DNA of 64,000 nucleotides, taken from Tunturiibacter gelidiferens (lineage in GTDB: Bacteria > Acidobacteriota > Terriglobia > Terriglobales > Acidobacteriaceae). The notes beneath the pieces are model-generated. The model was not told where the DNA came from. It did not search any database and saw only the letters and a program-made list of their open reading frames with translations. A program made the position numbers and the translations under genes. This document shows, piece after piece, positions 17,152 to 25,779 of this stretch; the stretch's first letter is position 1, and each line of letters opens with the position of its first letter. The stretch lies in assembly GCF_013410115.1 (NCBI RefSeq), contig NZ_JACCCV010000001.1, positions 1,488,001 to 1,552,000 on the forward strand. Reading direction: 5' to 3'.

Positions 17152-18489
17152 TTAGTGAGCGGTGGCGGTGTGTGAGGGGTGTCTGGGGTCCTGATCGATG
17201 TCTTTGCGGCGGGAGGCGACGAAGCCGAAGATCGCGATGTAGATGTAGCAGACGGCGGGGATGATGAAGGCGTGCTGGACTCCTACACGGTCGGCGAGGT
17301 GGCCTTCTGCGAGGGGAAGGAGTGCACCGCCTACGATGGCCTGGACGAGGAGGCTTGAGCCCTTGCTGGTGAGCTCACCTAGTCCGGCGAGACCGAGGCT
17401 GAAGATGCTGGGGAACATGATGGAGTTGAAGAAGCCGATGGCGAGGACGCTGTAGAGGGCTACGGGGCCTCCAGTGGCCATGGTGGTGAGGACGAGGCAG
17501 AAGGCGATGAAGGCTGCGGCTGCGAGGGCTTTGCCGGTGCTGATGTAACGGAGGACGTAGGAGCCGATGAAACGGCCGATCATCGCTCCGCCCCAGTAGA
17601 AGGAGACGTAGTGGGCGGCGGTGCGCTCCGGGAAGTTCATGATGTGAGGCAGGCCGAGATAGTTGATGAGGAAGCTGCCGATGGAGACCTCGGCGCCTAC
17701 GTAGACGAAGATGCCGAGAGTTGCCATCAGAAGATAGGGTTGATGCCAGATGCTTCCTGCGGCCCGGCCGACTAGTTCACCGGGGCGGAAGTCGCGGGTG
17801 AAGTCGGTGGTGGGGAGTTTGATGAGGCCGATGGCGACGGCGAGGACGAGAAGGGTGAGAGCGATGCCGAGATAGGGCAGGCGAACCGAGGATGCTTGCT
17901 GCTCACGATAGGTTTGGAGGGCTGCGGTGGAGAAGGACTGGAGCTTTTCGGGCGAGGCCTGGATGGCGCCGAGGATGAGCGCTCCGCCGAAGAAGGGAGC
18001 GATGGTGGTGCCGAAGGAGTTGAAAGCCTGGGCGAGGTTGAGGCGGCTGGCCGCGGTGGCTTGCGGGCCAAGGTTGGTGACGTAGGGATTGGCCGATACC
18101 TGGAGGCAGGTGATTCCGGCGGCGAGGATGACGAGTGCGGAGAGGAAGAGGGGAAAGGAGGCGGTGCTGGCGGCGGGAAGAAAGAGCAGCGCGCCGGCGG
18201 CCATGACGATGAGGCCGATGACCATGGCTTGTTTGTAACCGCGCCAGTCGACAAGTTTGCCGGAGGGCAGGGCGAAGATGAAGTAGGACGAGAAGAAGGC
18301 GAACTGGACGAGCAGGGCCTGGCCGTAGTTGAGGCTGAAGATGCCTTTGAGATGCGGGATAAGGATGTCGTTGAGACAGGTGAGGAAGCCCCACATGAAG
18401 AAGAGCACGGTGGCGATGCTCATGGCGCGAACGTCAGTGGCCTGGGGGTCGCGGGTGGAGGCGTTCTGCTGGGTCGTGGTTATGTTCAA
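17152..18489 (-). CDS. sugar:proton symporter of the FucP/GluP MFS family
   Basis: This 445-residue 12-helix major facilitator resembles L-fucose permease and glucose/galactose transporters. The N-terminal FFMWGFLTCLNDILIPHLK is characteristic of the FucP group. The long motif LQVSANPYVTNLGP and SRLNLAQAFNSFGTTIAP in helices 4-5 also match. It imports a hexose or deoxyhexose in the inner membrane. The start is read as TTG at 18489 with AGGA upstream. An ATG 22 codons later lacks a ribosome binding site. The nearby LacD-type aldolase suggests a link to sugar use. Confidence 0.88.
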   Translation of the reverse strand: MNITTTQQNASTRDPQATDVRAMSIATVLFFMWGFLTCLNDILIPHLKGIFSLNYGQALLVQFAFFSSYFIFALPSGKLVDWRGYKQAMVIGLIVMAAGALLFLPAASTASFPLFLSALVILAAGITCLQVSANPYVTNLGPQATAASRLNLAQAFNSFGTTIAPFFGGALILGAIQASPEKLQSFSTAALQTYREQQASSVRLPYLGIALTLLVLAVAIGLIKLPTTDFTRDFRPGELVGRAAGSIWHQPYLLMATLGIFVYVGAEVSIGSFLINYLGLPHIMNFPERTAAHYVSFYWGGAMIGRFIGSYVLRYISTGKALAAAAFIAFCLVLTTMATGGPVALYSVLAIGFFNSIMFPSIFSLGLAGLGELTSKGSSLLVQAIVGGALLPLAEGHLADRVGVQHAFIIPAVCYIYIAIFGFVASRRKDIDQDPRHPSHTATAH

Positions 18490-18567
18490 GGGTTTTTTCC
18501 TGCCTCTGCAAGCTAGTTATATCAGCGTGAGAGATTCTACAGGTTTGGAGTGCCGGGTTGGGCCTCC

Positions 18568-18601
18568 GGTTGCAAAAGAGAGGTTGTGAGTTGTTGCAAC
18601 C
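18568..18601. promoter_or_regulatory. inverted repeat with two TTGCAA palindromes, possible operator
   Basis: GGTTGCAA (18568-18575) and TTGCAACC (18594-18601) form a perfect 8-bp inverted repeat. They lie in the region shared by the divergent FucP-type transporter and the membrane protein at 18705. TTGCAA is itself palindromic, so these could be two protein-binding sites about 26 bp apart. No regulator gene for it is in the window. Confidence 0.35.
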
Positions 18602-18704
18602 CGCAGTAAGGATCGGGTCATCCTAGGAGTGATTGCGGCGGAACGGGGGCTGCACATTCCCTTGCCGAAAGCCAGTGGCATGAGGTTTTTGACGAGGTGA
18701 GCCT

Positions 18705-19781
18705 ATGTCCAGGCACAAGCGAATTTGTCTGATTGTGGTGTATGTGTTCGCTACGGTGCAGTTTGTGTGGTGCTATCTATGGCTGACAAGGCCCTACGTG
18801 AACACACTGCTGTACGAAGAGGGCCGGGAGCGGATGCCGTTCCAGGGGCGAAGCCTGATGATGCTGCCGATGCGGTGGGCGCATGAGAGCATCGTCCTTG
18901 CGTGGCTGGCGAGACCGCTGGCGAAGTCACACTTCTGGTTTCCCAAGCCGGTGTCTCCCGAGGTGCTGGTGCAGGCGGGGATCAACGTCGTGTGTTTGCT
19001 GGTGGCTGGGTACATGACGACGAGGATCTACCAGGCGAGTTCGCGGCGGCGGCTGTTGACGCCGATGGTTTATCCGCTGCTGCTGGTGGCCTGCGCCGCC
19101 ACCTATGTAATGCATACGGTGCAGAACTTTCGATTCGTCTACGATCTGCCGAGCCTGGCGTTCTTCGCGACGGCGATGTACCTGATGTACTTTCGGCGGC
19201 ACTGGATTTACTTTGCGGGACTGTTTGTGATCGCGACGCTGAACAGAGAGACTACGCTGCTGTTGCTGCCGTTGTTTTTGCTGAATGAAGCGGTGGAGGG
19301 TGGGCGGCTGCGATGGTCGAGGATGCTGCGCGTGCAGAGCCTGGGAGTAGTCGTGCCGCTGGCTTTATTTTGGGCGGGGTGGCAGATCTTCCTTCGACAC
19401 GTGTTCGCGGGTAATGTGTCGGAGTTCTATCCACGGATCGACTGGAATGTGAAGTCGCTGCTGTTTCCACAGGCGTGGCCACAGTTGATGAGTGCTTGCG
19501 GATATCTGCTGGTGTTTGTCGTGGTGATGCGGCGGAGGATTCGCGACCCCCGGTTGGAGGCCTGGCTGTGGCTGCTGCCGATCTGGTTCGGGTTCATGTT
19601 CGTGTATGGGATTTTGATCGAGACGAGGGTGTTTGGCGAACTGATTCCGCTGATTGTGTGTGCGACTGTTTTGATCGTTGAAGAGGGTCTGCTGGCGCAG
19701 ATGATGATGCCGAATCGGCAGCCTGCGCTGGAGTTGGCGGCCTCGGTTGGTACTTCGATGGGGGCACGTGAGGCGGCTTGA
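18705..19781 (+). CDS. polytopic integral membrane protein
   Basis: The 358-residue product has about eight to nine hydrophobic helices. The segment ATLNRETTLLLLPLFLLNE after helix 5 resembles the conserved loop of large membrane glycosyltransferases and related polyprenyl-linked proteins, but no DxD or ExD motif is evident near the first loop. ATG 18705 follows GAGGTGAG. The 3' end abuts a half copy of the large inverted-repeat element. The function is unknown. Confidence 0.7.
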   Translation: MSRHKRICLIVVYVFATVQFVWCYLWLTRPYVNTLLYEEGRERMPFQGRSLMMLPMRWAHESIVLAWLARPLAKSHFWFPKPVSPEVLVQAGINVVCLLVAGYMTTRIYQASSRRRLLTPMVYPLLLVACAATYVMHTVQNFRFVYDLPSLAFFATAMYLMYFRRHWIYFAGLFVIATLNRETTLLLLPLFLLNEAVEGGRLRWSRMLRVQSLGVVVPLALFWAGWQIFLRHVFAGNVSEFYPRIDWNVKSLLFPQAWPQLMSACGYLLVFVVVMRRRIRDPRLEAWLWLLPIWFGFMFVYGILIETRVFGELIPLIVCATVLIVEEGLLAQMMMPNRQPALELAASVGTSMGAREAA

Positions 19782-19786
19782 AGCGG

Positions 19787-19890
19787 TTGTCCTGCCGGAC
19801 GGGCTCCCTGCGCGGGAGGCGGTCACTTCGTGACTTTTGTACCGGTCGCGGCTGGGTAGGTGCGCGGGTCCTCCCGTTGGTCGGGATGAA
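19787..19890 (+). repeat. half copy of the large inverted-repeat element
   Basis: It begins with GTCCTGCCGGACGGGC, then GCGGTCACTTCGTGAC, and ends at TCCTCCCGTTGGTCGGGA. These are the landmarks of one arm of the full palindromes at 23534-23744 and 39607-39801. It lies in the convergent gap directly before the rph stop codon. Translations such as LSCRTGSLRGRRSLRD in short open frames come from this repeat. Confidence 0.8.
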
Positions 19891-19893
19891 GAT

Positions 19894-20652
19894 TTATCCT
19901 GCCTGGTCCAGGATCGTGCGCTGGGCGGCGAGGAGTTCTTGGATGCCCTTCTCGGCGAAGTCGAGCATCTGGCCAAGCTGGGTGCGGGTGTAGGAGTCGT
20001 GCTCGGCGGTGGCCTGGGTCTCGACGAGGCCTCCGTTGGCTAGCATGACTACGTTCATGTCGACGGCGGCGCGGGAGTCCTCTTCGTAGGCGAGGTCAAG
20101 CAGAACGTTGCCGTCGACGATGCCGACGGAGGTGGCGGCGACCATCTGTTTGAGAGGCGAGTTCTTGAGGGTGCCGGCTTTGACGAGCTTGCCGAGCGCG
20201 AGGGCCAGGGCGACGCAGGCTCCGGTGATGGCTGCGGTGCGGGTTCCGCCGTCGGCCTGAAGGACATCACAGTCGAGGATGACGGTGCGCTCGCCGAGAG
20301 CCTTCATATCTACCACGCTTCGCAAGGAACGCCCGATGAGGCGCTGGATCTCGTGAGTGCGGCCGCCGACCTTGCCGCGTTCGCTCTCGCGTGCGGTGCG
20401 GGTGAGGGTGGCTCGGGGGAGCATGCCGTACTCGGCGGTGACCCAGCCACGGCCGGAGTTGCGGAGCCAGCTGGGGACGCCCTGCTCGACGGTGGCGTTG
20501 CAGAGGACGCGGGTGTTGCCGGACTCCATGAGGACGGAGCCCTCGGCCATGGCGACGTAGTGAGGGGTGATGCGGACCTGACGGAGGGCGTCGGCGGAGC
20601 GGTGGTCGGGGCGGAAGAGCTGAGGGGAGGGTGTGGCGGTGGTTACGGACAT
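19894..20652 (-). CDS. rph: ribonuclease PH
   Basis: This phosphorolytic 3'-5' exoribonuclease trims tRNA 3' ends. The product has 252 aa, near the usual 240-260. Typical segments are the start [34 protein letters not shown], and [37 protein letters not shown] and [19 protein letters not shown] also fit the phosphate and RNA binding regions. ATG 20652 is chosen because the protein then starts at the family N-terminus. The 79 codons open upstream are repeat-derived and not protein-like. Confidence 0.95.
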   Translation of the reverse strand: MSVTTATPSPQLFRPDHRSADALRQVRITPHYVAMAEGSVLMESGNTRVLCNATVEQGVPSWLRNSGRGWVTAEYGMLPRATLTRTARESERGKVGGRTHEIQRLIGRSLRSVVDMKALGERTVILDCDVLQADGGTRTAAITGACVALALALGKLVKAGTLKNSPLKQMVAATSVGIVDGNVLLDLAYEEDSRAAVDMNVVMLANGGLVETQATAEHDSYTRTQLGQMLDFAEKGIQELLAAQRTILDQAG

Positions 20653-20730
20653 TAGGGAATTATAGTTGCGGGGTTGTGGGAGCGATGGGATGGGTGGAGT
20701 GTGAGCCCTTTGGGGGAGTGTTCCGAAATG

Positions 20731-20841
20731 GGATTGGTTCCATAATGGGAAGGCTCGATTGGATTGGAGTTTTGTTGAGGATTTTGTGGGAGTCGGTGGA
20801 TCTTGGTTGGATTCGGTTCCATATTGGGACGGCTCCTGATT
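20731..20841 (+). repeat. imperfect direct repeat in the rph-kinase intergenic region
   Basis: GGATTGGTTCCATAATGGGA followed by AGGCTCGATT (20731-20760) recurs as GGATTCGGTTCCATATTGGG followed by ACGGCTCCTGATT (20809-20841). The copies are about 79 bp apart. Similar blocks in a divergent promoter region could be repeated binding sites or the trace of a local duplication. Confidence 0.5.
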
Positions 20842-20880
20842 CGGGCGGCGCAGGAGGATTGGAGGAGTTTTCGCTTGATG

Positions 20881-20929
20881 TGTAATCACTTAGGAAGGGA
20901 GTTCCAGTTTGGCACTTGAAGTGATTACA
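20881..20929. promoter_or_regulatory. perfect 11-bp inverted repeat upstream of the kinase-regulator operon
   Basis: TGTAATCACTT (20881-20891) pairs with AAGTGATTACA (20919-20929). A further CACTT-G-AAGTG palindrome (20913-20923) overlaps the right arm. The element ends 50 bp before the histidine kinase start. It could be an upstream activating sequence for the NtrC-type regulator encoded here. TGGCAC at 20910-20915 resembles a sigma-54 -24 box, but the -12 GC is missing. Confidence 0.55.
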
Positions 20930-20979
20930 GAAGTGCATCTGCTATAGGTTACTAAGCAGGAGAACGGTGGATTTACGGA

Positions 20980-21930
20980 ATGCAGGCAATGCAGAGTGGT
21001 ACTGCCTCGGGGCCAGAGAGTTATTCAGGGAAGTTTGCGGCGCTTCGCCATGTGACACGCCAGATGGGTCTTGGTGGCTCGGCGATGCCGACGGTGCGGA
21101 GGACGGTGGATGCGCCGGCTGCCGAGGTGTCAGCGATCGCGGGGGTGGCCGAGGGCGCGGGGCTGGCGCATGACGCGGGTAATCTGCTGGGGGCGCTGAG
21201 TCTTTATTCTGATCTGCTGGCGCTGCCCGGAGTGCTGCATGAAGAGCATAAGGAATATGCCAACGAGCTGAGGATGTTGAGCGATCGCAGCTGGGCGATG
21301 ATTGACCGGCTGGTGAATCATGCGCGTGCTGGAAGGTCGACGAAGGTGCAGGGAGAGTTTGCCGTGCTGCCAGATGTGGTGGACCGGTGCAGGGGCCTGC
21401 TGAGCCGGGTGGCCGGGCGAACGGTGGAGATCTCTTATGGCGTGGGCGCGTTTCAGGCGGTGAAGGTGCCGGTGGAGTCGGTGGAGCGGATACTGACGAA
21501 CCTGGTGAAGAATGCGGCGGAGGCTACGCCGTGGGTCGGGGCGATCTCGATCCATGTGGAAGGCGTGCTGCAGCAGACGGAGAGCGAAGGCGAGGAGCCG
21601 CGACGCAGAGTGGTGATGACGGTGACGGACCGCGGCTGCGGGATGGATCAGGCGGCGGTGCGACGGTTGATGCAGACCGGTGGGATCTCTTCTGCGAATG
21701 GACGCGGGCTGGGCTTTCGGGTGGTGCGGGAGTTGGTGGCTATTTCGGGTGGATCTCTGAATATTGCGAGCCAGCCGGAGGTGGGAACAAGCATCTCGGT
21801 GGAGTGGAGTGCGATGAAGCGGTTGGATGCGGTGCTCGAGCGGGAGGAGTTGGAGATGGAGGGAACGAGGATGAACGATTCGGGAGTGAAGATGGTCGTA
21901 CGGGGAGAGGCTGGATGGATCGCATGCTAA
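20980..21930 (+). CDS. soluble sensor histidine kinase, NtrB-like
   Basis: The 316-residue kinase has no membrane segment and no recognisable PAS domain. The H box is GLAHDAGNLLGALSL with His64. The N box is LTNLVKNAAEAT (about residue 175), followed by TDRGCGMD (G1) and GRGLGFRVV (G2). It should autophosphorylate and pass the phosphate to the NtrC-type regulator, whose start codon overlaps its last codons by 16 bp. The first 50 residues are the only possible sensing region. The signal is unknown. Confidence 0.88.
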   Translation: MQAMQSGTASGPESYSGKFAALRHVTRQMGLGGSAMPTVRRTVDAPAAEVSAIAGVAEGAGLAHDAGNLLGALSLYSDLLALPGVLHEEHKEYANELRMLSDRSWAMIDRLVNHARAGRSTKVQGEFAVLPDVVDRCRGLLSRVAGRTVEISYGVGAFQAVKVPVESVERILTNLVKNAAEATPWVGAISIHVEGVLQQTESEGEEPRRRVVMTVTDRGCGMDQAAVRRLMQTGGISSANGRGLGFRVVRELVAISGGSLNIASQPEVGTSISVEWSAMKRLDAVLEREELEMEGTRMNDSGVKMVVRGEAGWIAC

Positions 21931-23528
21931 GGATGACGGGTTTTGAGACGGCGGGAGCGAGGACGAGCGGTGCAGGAGGTGTTTCTGTGTTGAACGAAGG
22001 AGCGAATGGTGAGCGGAGGAGTGGGGAAGTGGGCGCGGACTCGCCGTCGGGAGTGCTGGTGGGCGTGTCGCCGGTCTCTGCGCCGCATGCGGTGAGCTCG
22101 GCGGAACATCTTGGGCTGCTGCATGTGCTGGTGGTCGACGATGATGAGGCGGTGCGGAAGGCTTGCTGTCAGATCGCAGCGGGGATGGGGTTTGAAGTAG
22201 TGGGCGCTGAGAGTGCTACGGCGGCGCGAGCGATTCTGAAGCAGAGGCGGATCGATCTGTTGCTGCTGGATCTGAAGCTGCCGGGCGGGGGAGGTCTGCC
22301 GTTGTTGGAGCAGGTGAAGGCGCTGCATCCGGACACGGCGGTGATTGTGATGACGGCGTTTGCGACGGTGTCGTCTGCGGTAGAGGCGATGCGGATTGGT
22401 GCGGGAGATTATCTGACCAAGCCGTTTGCACTGGAGGAGCTGACGGCGGTGCTGGAGCGTACGGGACAGCAGCTGCATATGGATGTGCAGAGCCGGCAGC
22501 TGCGCGAGAGGTTGAGAACGCAGCAGGGAATGGGGGGGCTGGTAGGCCGGTCTCCGGAGATGGAGAAGCTGTATCGGATTCTGTCGAAGGTGGCTTATTC
22601 GACGCATCCGGTTTTGATCCTGGGGGAGAGTGGGACGGGCAAGGAGCTGGTGGCGCGGTCCATTCACTTCAACGGGCCGAACGCGACGAAGCCTTTTGTG
22701 CCGGTGGACTGCGGGTCGCTGGTGCCTACGCTGATTGAGAGCGAGTTGTTCGGGCACGTGAAGGGCGCGTTCACAGGAGCTGATCGAGCGAAGGAAGGGC
22801 TGCTGGCCTCGGCTGAAGGCGGGACAGTTTTTCTGGACGAGATTGGTGAACTGCCGCTGGATCTGCAGGCGAAGCTGCTGCGGGCGCTCCAGGAGAAGGA
22901 GGTTCGGCCAGTGGGAGCGACGCAGGCCAGGCCGATCTCGGCGCGGGTGCTGGCGGCGACCAATCGCGATCTTTCGACGATGGTGGAGCAGGGACGGTTT
23001 CGCAAGGATCTCTACTTCCGTTTGAACGTGGTGAACCTGCGGATCCCTCCGTTGCGGGATCGGCGAGAGGACATTGCTGTTCTGGCGACGCACTTTCTGA
23101 AGCAGATGGAGAAGGAGACAGGCGTGGAGCGCACGTTCTCGGACTCGATGCTGCGGACGATGGCAGAGTATGACTGGCCGGGCAATGTTCGTGAGCTTGA
23201 AAATGCGATCGAGCGGGCGTGTGCGCTGTCGTCGGGGCCGGTGCTGCACCTGGGCGACCTGCCGACGCAGCTGCAGAACTTTCGCATGCAGCAGGGACCG
23301 GCGATCCATGCGGTTGAGGAAGATGGGATGGAGCGGGGTGAGACGATGGGCGCTTCGCAGGGCGGCGGGATCGTTTCGATCGCGGAGATGGAGAAGCATG
23401 CCATTCTTGGGACTATCCGGCAGCTGAAGGGCGATAAGCTGATGGCGGCGAAGTTACTTGGGATCGGCAAGACGACGCTTTACCGGAAGCTAAAGGAGTA
23501 TGGGATTACGGAGGGGATGGGGGATTAG
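21915..23528 (+). CDS. sigma-54-dependent NtrC-type response regulator
   Basis: The 537-residue product has an unusual low-complexity lead of about 68 residues, then a receiver domain with acidic triad 75-77, phosphoacceptor Asp119 and Lys169. The AAA+ domain follows, with Walker A GESGTGKE (237-244) and the sigma-54 contact loop GAFTGA (284-289). A Fis-type helix-turn-helix is at the C-terminus (AAKLLGIGKTTLYRKLKEYG). ATG 21915 follows GGAGAGG and overlaps the kinase gene. ATGs at 21924 and 21933 are in the same frame. It activates sigma-54 promoters of unknown targets. Confidence 0.93.
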   Translation: MDRMLRMTGFETAGARTSGAGGVSVLNEGANGERRSGEVGADSPSGVLVGVSPVSAPHAVSSAEHLGLLHVLVVDDDEAVRKACCQIAAGMGFEVVGAESATAARAILKQRRIDLLLLDLKLPGGGGLPLLEQVKALHPDTAVIVMTAFATVSSAVEAMRIGAGDYLTKPFALEELTAVLERTGQQLHMDVQSRQLRERLRTQQGMGGLVGRSPEMEKLYRILSKVAYSTHPVLILGESGTGKELVARSIHFNGPNATKPFVPVDCGSLVPTLIESELFGHVKGAFTGADRAKEGLLASAEGGTVFLDEIGELPLDLQAKLLRALQEKEVRPVGATQARPISARVLAATNRDLSTMVEQGRFRKDLYFRLNVVNLRIPPLRDRREDIAVLATHFLKQMEKETGVERTFSDSMLRTMAEYDWPGNVRELENAIERACALSSGPVLHLGDLPTQLQNFRMQQGPAIHAVEEDGMERGETMGASQGGGIVSIAEMEKHAILGTIRQLKGDKLMAAKLLGIGKTTLYRKLKEYGITEGMGD

Positions 23529-23533
23529 AAGAC

Positions 23534-23744
23534 TGGTCCTGGCCGGACGGGCCCACTACGCGTGGGGCGGTCACTTCGTGACTTGTGTACCTTGTTGTGG
23601 TCAGGGAACGATGCTGGTCCTCCCGTTGGTCGGAGGGAAGATGAAGCCGACCAGCGGGAGGCCCTTTGCTGGTGAGGGTGATGCGACCGGTATACGTGTC
23701 ACGAAGTGACCGCCCTCCGCGCAGGAGGCCCGTCCGGCAGGATA
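23534..23744. repeat. full copy of the large inverted-repeat element
   Basis: The left arm (GGCCGGACGGGCCC, then GCGGTCACTTCGTGAC, then TCCTCCCGTTGGTCGG) is mirrored on the right. The mirror reads CCGACCAGCGGGAGG, then GTCACGAAGTGACCGCC, then GCCCGTCCGGCAGGA. The unit is about 210 bp and sits between the response regulator and the UBP protein. Confidence 0.85.
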
Positions 23745-23794
23745 GCTTCTCATCAGCCTCTTGGAGATAGAATCAGGCGAAGGCAGGTGCGCGA

Positions 23795-24055
23795 ATGGAA
23801 TGTACTCATCTGGATCAGATTCGTAAGGTGAAGCCGTCGGCGAAGGGTTGCGAGGATTGCTTGAAGATCGGCAGTAGCTGGGTGCATCTGCGGATGTGCC
23901 TGGAGTGTGGGCATGTGGGGTGCTGCGATTCTTCTCTGCACAGGCACGCGACCAAGCATTTTCATACTACACAACATGCGATTATGCGGTCGGTTGAGCC
24001 GGGCGAGAGCTGGGGCTGGTGCTATGTGGATGAGCTGGAAGTCGATGTTGTGTGA
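23795..24055 (+). CDS. UBP-type zinc finger protein
   Basis: The 86-residue protein consists almost only of a ZnF-UBP domain. Its Cys/His ligands can be read in CTHL, GCEDCLKIG, HLRMCLECGHVGCCDSS, HRHATKHFHTTQH, and the closing GWCYVDE. In eukaryotes this fold binds the free C-terminus of ubiquitin. Stand-alone bacterial versions are common and their ligand is unknown. AGG lies upstream of ATG 23795. Confidence 0.85.
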   Translation: MECTHLDQIRKVKPSAKGCEDCLKIGSSWVHLRMCLECGHVGCCDSSLHRHATKHFHTTQHAIMRSVEPGESWGWCYVDELEVDVV

Positions 24056-24123
24056 TTGAGGTGCCTTGTCTTCGAAGGAGCGTGAAGATAGGAGGCTGCA
24101 TCGTTTGGAGAGAGGTCCAATTT

Positions 24124-25326
24124 TTGAAGCGGGCGGGGGAGTCTGCGCGAATTTGGCCGCGACTGGATGGTGTGGATCTTCTTCGGGGTCTTGCGATTTG
24201 CATGGCGCTGATGAATCACGTCAACATGCAGCTGCTAGGCGCGGAGGTTCCCTACACGCAGGGCCTGCCGCGTCAGCTGGTGTCTTCGCTGGTCTGGAAT
24301 GGTCAGTTTGGTGTCCAGATATTCTTTGTGATCTCCGGATTTCTGATTACGTCAACGACGCTGCGGCGTTGGGGTTCAGTGTCTGCGGTGAACGTGGGTG
24401 ATTTTTATCGGTTGAGGTTCGCTCGCATCGCGCCGCTGCTGATGCTTCTTCTTGTGATTCTCAGTCTTCTTCACTTGGCGCACGTCAAAGAGTTTGTGGT
24501 CTCTCCGAAGACCGGCGGACTGGGGCGTGCTCTCGCCGCAGCGCTTACCTTTCATGTCAATCTGCTTGAGGCGCGAAGAGGATATCTGCCGGCGAGTTGG
24601 GACATTCTATGGTCGCTGTCAGTCGAAGAGATGTTTTATCTTGGTTTCCCGCTGGCTTGTCGAGTGCTTCGTCGCGTCAGCGCTGTCTCGGCTTTGCTCC
24701 TTGTTTTCGTCCTGTTGGGACCCTTTGCCCGGTCGCAGGCCTTCAACCATAATCCGGTCTGGAGAGAGTACTCCTATCTTGGTGGCATGGACGGCATTGC
24801 ATTGGGTTGTTTGACTGCACTTCTCTCTGCGAAGACGCGTCTTTCCAGTACGACGCTGCGAGTACTCGGAGCAGCAGGGACCATGATGCTGGTTTTTATC
24901 CTCGGTTTTTCGATCAGCGTCTACCGTTGGGGCCTTGGCCGTAATGGACTGGATATGACGGTCCTGGCTGTAGGTGTTTGTATGGTGCTGATCGCGGTTG
25001 CTCAGATGCGGTGGCAAGCGCCGATATTTCTTGGTCCTCTGGTGCGCGTGGGGGCACTGAGTTATGAGGTCTATCTGACACACGTGTTTGTTGTTTTGAG
25101 TCTTTTTCATCTTTTCCTAATCATGAATAAACCAATCCAAACGGTTCCGGCGATGTTTCTTGCTGTTCTCTTGCTTTCGGGGTTGCTGGGAGCCCTTATT
25201 TCGCGGAATTATTCAGAGCCGATGAACCGCTGGCTCCGAGCGCGGTGGGTGAGAGATGCAGCGAGATATAGCGCCGTGCTCAAAACAGGCACAATTGCGA
25301 AGAGCGCGACGGCTGTCTCCCCGTAG
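24124..25326 (+). CDS. membrane acyltransferase, acyltransferase 3 family
   Basis: This integral membrane O-acyltransferase (OafA/NodX-like) has about ten helices. RLDGVDLLRGLAICMALMNH carries the N-terminal His-containing signature. FFVISGFLIT, FYRLRFARIAPLL, and SWDILWSLSVEEMFYLGFPL follow in the expected order. It probably acylates a surface sugar. The start is uncertain. TTG 24124 has AGAGG 8 nt upstream and leaves the conserved domain near the N-terminus. GTG 24052 overlaps the preceding stop (GTGA) but adds 24 residues without family character. Confidence 0.82.
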   Translation: MKRAGESARIWPRLDGVDLLRGLAICMALMNHVNMQLLGAEVPYTQGLPRQLVSSLVWNGQFGVQIFFVISGFLITSTTLRRWGSVSAVNVGDFYRLRFARIAPLLMLLLVILSLLHLAHVKEFVVSPKTGGLGRALAAALTFHVNLLEARRGYLPASWDILWSLSVEEMFYLGFPLACRVLRRVSAVSALLLVFVLLGPFARSQAFNHNPVWREYSYLGGMDGIALGCLTALLSAKTRLSSTTLRVLGAAGTMMLVFILGFSISVYRWGLGRNGLDMTVLAVGVCMVLIAVAQMRWQAPIFLGPLVRVGALSYEVYLTHVFVVLSLFHLFLIMNKPIQTVPAMFLAVLLLSGLLGALISRNYSEPMNRWLRARWVRDAARYSAVLKTGTIAKSATAVSP

Positions 25327-25431
25327 CGACGAGGTGGAAAGGGTACTGGCTGTGGAGTGGCGCGACGGTTTGCTGCTGCCGAGGGTTTGCTATGCTGAAC
25401 GCATCCTTTGTATGAGAGAGAGTAACGAACG

Positions 25432-25656
25432 ATGTCAGAAGAAGTAGTAAAGATTACGGTTCGGCCGAATGGTCCGCTACGGGTTGAGGGTCACATCCTT
25501 TTGAAGGATGCGGATGGCAAGGAGTGGGATCTGACGGGGAAGCCGGCGATTTCGCTTTGCCGCTGCGGGGCCAGCGAGAAGCGGCCGTTTTGCGATGGGT
25601 CGCACAATCGAGTGGGCTTCCAGTGCGTGGCTAGCCCTGAAGCAATTCTTACCTAA
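25432..25656 (+). CDS. CDGSH iron-sulfur domain protein
   Basis: The 74-residue protein has the full [2Fe-2S] motif CRCGASEKRPFCDGSH (three Cys, one His) near residue 43. The upstream beta strands (ITVRPNGPLRVEG and LLKDADGKEWDL) are typical of small prokaryotic mitoNEET-like proteins. These are thought to act in redox or cluster transfer. The precise partner is unknown. Confidence 0.88.
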   Translation: MSEEVVKITVRPNGPLRVEGHILLKDADGKEWDLTGKPAISLCRCGASEKRPFCDGSHNRVGFQCVASPEAILT

Positions 25657-25779
25657 GAAGGAGACTGCAGATTTCATGGAAAGAGGTGGGCCCTGAGTGC
25701 TACTCAACCCATTTCTTCTTGAGTGCCTGCGGTCTCTTTTGCTTTACGGCTTGACGATTTCAGTGTGAGGATGAGCTTG

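Noticed and set aside
20910..20925. Sigma-54 promoter (TGGCAC...)
   Set aside because: The -24 half fits, but the -12 element should have GC and reads GA. The match overlaps the inverted repeat and is probably fortuitous.
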